From an uncultured Rikenellaceae bacterium (lineage in GTDB: Bacteria; Bacteroidota; Bacteroidia; Bacteroidales; UBA932): a DNA stretch of 18,432 nt. This document shows positions 15,155-18,432 of this stretch, piece after piece (the first letter of the stretch is position 1; each line of letters begins with the position of its first letter). Under the pieces are notes generated by a model. It had not been told where the DNA came from. It searched no databases and saw nothing but the letters and a program-made list of their open reading frames with translations. The translations under genes were made by a program, and so were the position numbers. Location: contig CALCYB010000181.1 in NCBI GenBank assembly GCA_937906485.1, forward strand, positions 1-18,432, in the 5' to 3' direction.

Positions 15155-15919
15155 TTATTTCTCCTCCACTTGTTGTTTTACAGATTCAAAATAAGGTTGG
15201 TAGCAGTCAAGCCAGGTCTTGATGGTCTTGTCCAAAGCTTGGGAGGTAATGGTACCGCCGCTGATGGCGTCAACTCCGTGCAGGTTGCCTTCCGGAGCAC
15301 CGCCCTTCATAATGGCGATGGATACCATATCATTTCCTTCGTAGATCTGCTTGCCGACAAACTGGCCATAGAATTTGGGAGATGCGATTTCTGCTCCCAG
15401 ACCGGGGGTTTCCCCTTTGTGGTCAAAGATCGCACCGGCAATGGTGTTCATGTCTTCTTCCAATGCGATGTAACCCCAGATCGGGCCCCACAGACCGGCG
15501 CCGTAGCAAGGAACCACGTGCAGGATGCGGCCAGAGGATTTGAAGATGTAGACCGGCAACTCGACCTCTTGCAACAGGCCTTGTTTCATCAAGTTGGCCT
15601 GGGTCGCCAGGTTGACCTTGAATTCAATGTTGTTGCCTTGGGTATTCATCTGGCCGATCTGTTCACCTTTTTGGTTGATGATGATGGCGCCGATGATGTT
15701 TTCTTCGTAGGTCTTGATGGCGTAGGCATTGCCTTGTGCTGCCGCTTCTTCTGCATTGTAGAGGCCGGCAGCCGTCAGGATTTTGCTGATGGTTTCCACT
15801 TTTACGTTTTCATCTTGTTTGTCCTTCAGGACGAGAGCCGTAAAAGCCAGAATCGCAGCAACCAACACAACCAGCACGGTTGAGTAGATGACGGTATAAG
15901 TATTGCTGTTTGTATTCAT
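15155..15919 (-). CDS. nqrC: Na+-translocating NADH:quinone reductase subunit C
   Basis: A 254-residue subunit with one N-terminal membrane helix (about 10–31) and a periplasmic FMN-binding domain. FMN is joined by a phosphoester to a threonine in the motif D-A-I-S-G-G-T (217–223), so T223 is the expected site. ApbE is the transferase in known cases; no apbE gene is in this window. YGAGLWGPIWGYIAL and HKGETPGLGAEI are typical of the family. The 11-nt gap to nqrB and 1-nt gap to nqrD put it in the same transcript. Confidence 0.96.
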   Translation of the reverse strand: MNTNSNTYTVIYSTVLVVLVAAILAFTALVLKDKQDENVKVETISKILTAAGLYNAEEAAAQGNAYAIKTYEENIIGAIIINQKGEQIGQMNTQGNNIEFKVNLATQANLMKQGLLQEVELPVYIFKSSGRILHVVPCYGAGLWGPIWGYIALEEDMNTIAGAIFDHKGETPGLGAEIASPKFYGQFVGKQIYEGNDMVSIAIMKGGAPEGNLHGVDAISGGTITSQALDKTIKTWLDCYQPYFESVKQQVEEK

Positions 15920-15930
15920 AACTCTAACAA

Positions 15931-17040
15931 TTAAGCGATTTTAACTTTTTTAGCACGTCTTTTCAGGGATGCTGAAACAACGTAGTGGTCAATCAGCGGT
16001 GCAAAGGTGTTCATCAGCAGGATGGCCAACATCATACCTTCCATGTAACCCGGGTTGAAGAGACGGACAATCACGGTCAGGGCCCCGATCAGGAAACCAT
16101 AGATCCATTTGCCGGTTTCAGTTTGGGCAGAGGTAACCGGGTCAGTTGCCATGAATACTGTACCGAATGCGAAACCGCCCAACACCAGGTGATAGTATGC
16201 GGGAAGCTGGAGGTAAGGCGTAGCGTCGGTTGCCAGTGCATTGCACAGGAAACCGATGGCCAAAGCACCGATGACGGATGAAAGCATGATCTTCCAGCTG
16301 GCAACGCCGGTCCAGATCAGGATGACAGCGCCAATCAGGATGGCGATGACAGAGGTCTCACCGACTGCGCCGGGAACCGTACCGATGATCAGGTCGAACA
16401 AGGATGTGCCGGCTTGTTGGAGGCTTTCAAGGCCACCTTGAGCGTGTACCATCGGAGTCGCTCCAGAGAAACCGTTCACGGCACCACCGTCGCTCAGACC
16501 GGCTACCCATACGTAGTCACCGGACATTTTGCTGGGATAGGAGAAGAACAGGAAGGCACGTGCCAATAAGGCCGGGTTCCAGATGTTCATACCGGTACCG
16601 CCGAAAACTTCTTTTCCGATGATCACGGCAAAAGCCGGGAATAGCTTTGTGGGGATCTTTTGACGGCTGCCGTCGGGATTCCGGAACAGGGGTGTTTCCA
16701 ACGCACCAGCCAGCATGGTAAACTGGAAGACACCTGCCACCATCCAACTGGGACCGTAAGCTGCGGAAAATGCCATGGGGGCATAAAAGAGACCAAAACC
16801 TACCGTACTCCACAGGATCCACTGGAAGGGTGCGCGCTTAAGCTCCGTAAATACCGGCTTCCAACCCTGCTTTACGGTCAACACCAGCAGCATAGGCAGA
16901 AGCAACAGATAGCGAAGGCTGGCGCTCCACATCCAATAACCGCCGGATTGCGCCATAGCGGAGTTGACCACATAGGTCACAGAGAAAAAGACCGAAGATA
17001 AAACACCCAAAAACAGGGCCTTGGGCCAGGGTTTTGTCAT
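15931..17040 (-). CDS. nqrB: Chimeric frame: DMT/EmrE-type exporter N-terminus joined to NqrB C-terminus
   Basis: A 369-codon frame made of two unrelated parts. Residues 1 to about 135 read as a DMT/EmrE-type multidrug-resistance efflux transporter of the Firmicutes kind (KPWPKALFLGVLSSVFFS; WILWSTVGFGLFYAPM; AAYGPSWMVAGVFQFTMLAG), with four hydrophobic helices. From about residue 137 it is NqrB: VIIGKEVFGGTGMNIWNPA, the FMN-site motif NGFSGAT (189–195, T195 expected flavinylated), ILIGAVILIWTGVASWK, FMATDPVTSAQTETGKWIYG and NPGYMEGMMLAILLMN. Normal NqrB has its own ~150 N-terminal residues, all missing here, as is nqrA. The frame starts 1 nt after the amidohydrolase stop. A real protein would be neither exporter nor NqrB; an assembly join at about 16618–16635 is the likeliest explanation. 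Treat only 15931–16620 as nqrB. Confidence 0.85.
   Translation of the reverse strand: MTKPWPKALFLGVLSSVFFSVTYVVNSAMAQSGGYWMWSASLRYLLLLPMLLVLTVKQGWKPVFTELKRAPFQWILWSTVGFGLFYAPMAFSAAYGPSWMVAGVFQFTMLAGALETPLFRNPDGSRQKIPTKLFPAFAVIIGKEVFGGTGMNIWNPALLARAFLFFSYPSKMSGDYVWVAGLSDGGAVNGFSGATPMVHAQGGLESLQQAGTSLFDLIIGTVPGAVGETSVIAILIGAVILIWTGVASWKIMLSSVIGALAIGFLCNALATDATPYLQLPAYYHLVLGGFAFGTVFMATDPVTSAQTETGKWIYGFLIGALTVIVRLFNPGYMEGMMLAILLMNTFAPLIDHYVVSASLKRRAKKVKIA
16618..16635. other. Probable chimeric junction between two genomes
   Basis: On the minus strand these bases encode A-F-A-V-I-I, a stretch compatible with both the exporter (PTKLFPAFAVI) and NqrB (AFAVIIGKEVF). To the left everything is Bacteroidales nqr; to the right everything looks Firmicute. 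A short shared stretch at the switch is what a k-mer-based misassembly would leave. The exact base cannot be placed from one sequence. Confidence 0.7.
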
Positions 17041-17041
17041 T

Positions 17042-18403
17042 TTATACCTTCACAACGGGGAAACGGTCGGGGAGCTTGATGCCGGCACGGTCGTAGATAG
17101 CGGCGCCGCGGGCGCAGGCTTCCTTCAGAATTGCCTCTTCGTCCAGGGTCAGAATGACACGGTCACGCATCAGCCACTTGCCGTCGCACATGGTGGACTG
17201 GATGTTGTTGGAGTGCATAGCGGTGACCAGAGATGCGATCTTGTCGTTGACAGGCATCATGGAAGGACCCTTGGGATCGATCACGATCAGGTCAGCCTTC
17301 TTGCCTGCTTCCAGAGAGCCGTACAGGTGGTCGTCCAGCAGCGCTCTTGCGCCCCACTTGGTGGCCATGCGCAGAATATCCTGGGAAGGAACCACGGTGG
17401 AGTCCAGCATGCGGCCCTTGTGGATGAGGGAAGTCAGCCACATTTCGTCCACCATATCCATGCGGTTGGAAGAAGATGCACCGTCGGTGCCGATGGAGGG
17501 CTTAATGCCCATTGCCAGCATCTCTGGTATCTTGGCAAAGCCCAGAACGCGCATTGCGGATGCGGGGTTGTGGGAAACCTTGACGTCGTGTTCCTTGAAC
17601 ATCTGGATCTCTTCATTGGTGAGCCAGACGGTATGCACGGCCAGCAGGTTCTTGTCCAGTACGCCCAGGTTTTCCAGGTGCTTGACAGTGCCTTCGCCGA
17701 ACTTGGCATAGGTGAATTCCTGCTCGCTCTTGGCCTCAGCAACATGCATGTGGATACCCACATTGTACTTGTCAGCCAGCTCCTTGGTGCGAACGATCAG
17801 GTTGTCAGTGTTGTTGAAGATGGTGCGCAGACCAAACCAGACCTGTACACGGCCGTCGCAGGTGTTGTGGAAGCGTTCCAGGTCAGCAACCTGCTCATCC
17901 AGCTCCTGCTGGGTGGTCTTCTGCCAGATCTTGGGCAGACCTTCGCCGCAGTCCATAACGGACTTGGCCAGCTTGCCGCGCAGACCGGACTCAGCGGTAG
18001 CTCTTGCCATACCGGCAACAAACTGGCCGCCGGGCTCAGCAAAGGAGGTAACACCGGAGCGGATCAGCTCCAGGCTGGTCATCAGAGTGGATACATAAGA
18101 ATCTTCTTCGGTCATGTTGGACTCATAGGGCCACATTCTCTTGTGGAGCCAGGTCATGAAGTCCACATCGTCGCCAACACCGCGGGAGATCTGCTGAGAG
18201 GTGTGGACATGGGTGTTGACAAAGCCGGGCAGCACATACTTGCCCTGCAGGTCAATGACCTCTGCATCGGGTTTCACCAGCTTAGGGTCGATCTTGCCAA
18301 CGGCAACGATCTTGTCGCCTTCTACCAGAACGCCACCGCCGTCATAGACGGTCTCGTCAGCGCCCATGGTTACAATGTAACCGTTCTTCAAATAGGTCTG
18401 CAT
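17042..18403 (-). CDS. TRZ/ATZ-family amidohydrolase (MTA/SAH deaminase-like)
   Basis: A 453-residue metal-dependent cytoplasmic hydrolase of the amidohydrolase superfamily, in the branch with methylthioadenosine/S-adenosylhomocysteine deaminases and s-triazine hydrolases. Metal ligands are visible: H65 and H67 (NTHVHTSQ), H220 (HMHVAE, with E223 a likely proton shuttle), H257 (AVHTVWL), H278 (SHNPASAM) and D307 (GTDGASSSNRMDM). It has the usual small beta-sandwich at both ends (GGVLVEGDKIVAVG; GKKADLIVIDP). It probably deaminates a purine or related amine ring; the substrate is not determined. The ATG at 18403 has a strong AGGAGG site 8 nt upstream. Leucine is almost always CTG, unlike the TTG-rich genes at the left. 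It is complete and followed after 1 nt by the exporter start. Confidence 0.88.
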   Translation of the reverse strand: MQTYLKNGYIVTMGADETVYDGGGVLVEGDKIVAVGKIDPKLVKPDAEVIDLQGKYVLPGFVNTHVHTSQQISRGVGDDVDFMTWLHKRMWPYESNMTEEDSYVSTLMTSLELIRSGVTSFAEPGGQFVAGMARATAESGLRGKLAKSVMDCGEGLPKIWQKTTQQELDEQVADLERFHNTCDGRVQVWFGLRTIFNNTDNLIVRTKELADKYNVGIHMHVAEAKSEQEFTYAKFGEGTVKHLENLGVLDKNLLAVHTVWLTNEEIQMFKEHDVKVSHNPASAMRVLGFAKIPEMLAMGIKPSIGTDGASSSNRMDMVDEMWLTSLIHKGRMLDSTVVPSQDILRMATKWGARALLDDHLYGSLEAGKKADLIVIDPKGPSMMPVNDKIASLVTAMHSNNIQSTMCDGKWLMRDRVILTLDEEAILKEACARGAAIYDRAGIKLPDRFPVVKV

Positions 18404-18411
18404 CTGGGATT

Positions 18412-18417
18412 CCTCCT
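18412..18417 (-). promoter_or_regulatory. Strong Shine-Dalgarno site of the amidohydrolase
   Basis: AGGAGG on the minus strand, 8 nt before the ATG at 18403. It fixes the start and is unlike the SD-free starts of pyrE, rmlD and the DUF4290 gene in the Bacteroidales part, supporting a different source for this end. Confidence 0.8.
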
Positions 18418-18432
18418 GAAAATAACAGAATA

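Overview
The main part of this window (about 1–16,620) looks like a Bacteroidales chromosome. Several starts are preceded by Bacteroidetes-type promoters (TAnnTTTG at -7), most of those genes lack a Shine-Dalgarno sequence, and the gene content fits: a DUF4290 protein, FtsK, a LolA-like carrier, a DUF4249 lipoprotein, a C10 peptidase with a Spi prodomain, and a Na+-NQR operon. The family cannot be fixed from sequence alone. The last ~1.8 kb (about 16,620–18,432) looks like a different organism, probably a gut Clostridia/Oscillospirales-type Firmicute, spliced on within the nqrB gene.

Layout. 1–350 (-): N-terminal part of an RmlD-like dTDP-4-dehydrorhamnose reductase, cut by the window edge. 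It is divergent from an apparent operon, 421–4391 (+): DUF4290 protein, ftsK, LolA-like protein. A NUDIX hydrolase (4388–5014, -) converges on it. A second + operon, 5116–7587, holds pyrE, an SRPBCC protein and an RsmF-like rRNA m5C methyltransferase. 7584–11600 (-) is a block of exported proteins: a C10 cysteine peptidase split by a frameshift, an outer-membrane barrel, a DUF4249 lipoprotein and a second lipoprotein. This block sits between two direct copies of the last ~105 bp of the methyltransferase gene (7468–7574 and 11681–11787), which is the signature of an inserted or recombined cassette. 11797–12498 (-) is another envelope barrel-type protein. 12607–16635 (-) is nqrF, E, D, C and the C-terminal two thirds of nqrB, ending in a clear intrinsic terminator at 12553–12585.

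The right end is the main anomaly. The 369-codon frame at 15931–17040 begins as a DMT/EmrE-type multidrug exporter (about 135 residues, four hydrophobic helices). It switches in frame to NqrB at a phrase that both families could share (residues 136–142). nqrA and the first part of nqrB are absent. The frame lies 1 nt downstream of an amidohydrolase (17042–18403) that has a textbook AGGAGG ribosome-binding site and CTG-dominated leucine codons. A chimeric assembly join is the simplest reading; a real recombination would have destroyed Na+-NQR.

The biologically most interesting structure is the 4.2-kb cassette at the 3' end of the methyltransferase gene. It replaces the gene's own 3' end, leaves the old end as a remnant, is visibly AT-richer in its peptidase part, and carries only exported proteins. 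No tRNA, rRNA, CRISPR array, transposase or integrase was seen. No gene-free stretch exceeds 300 bases.
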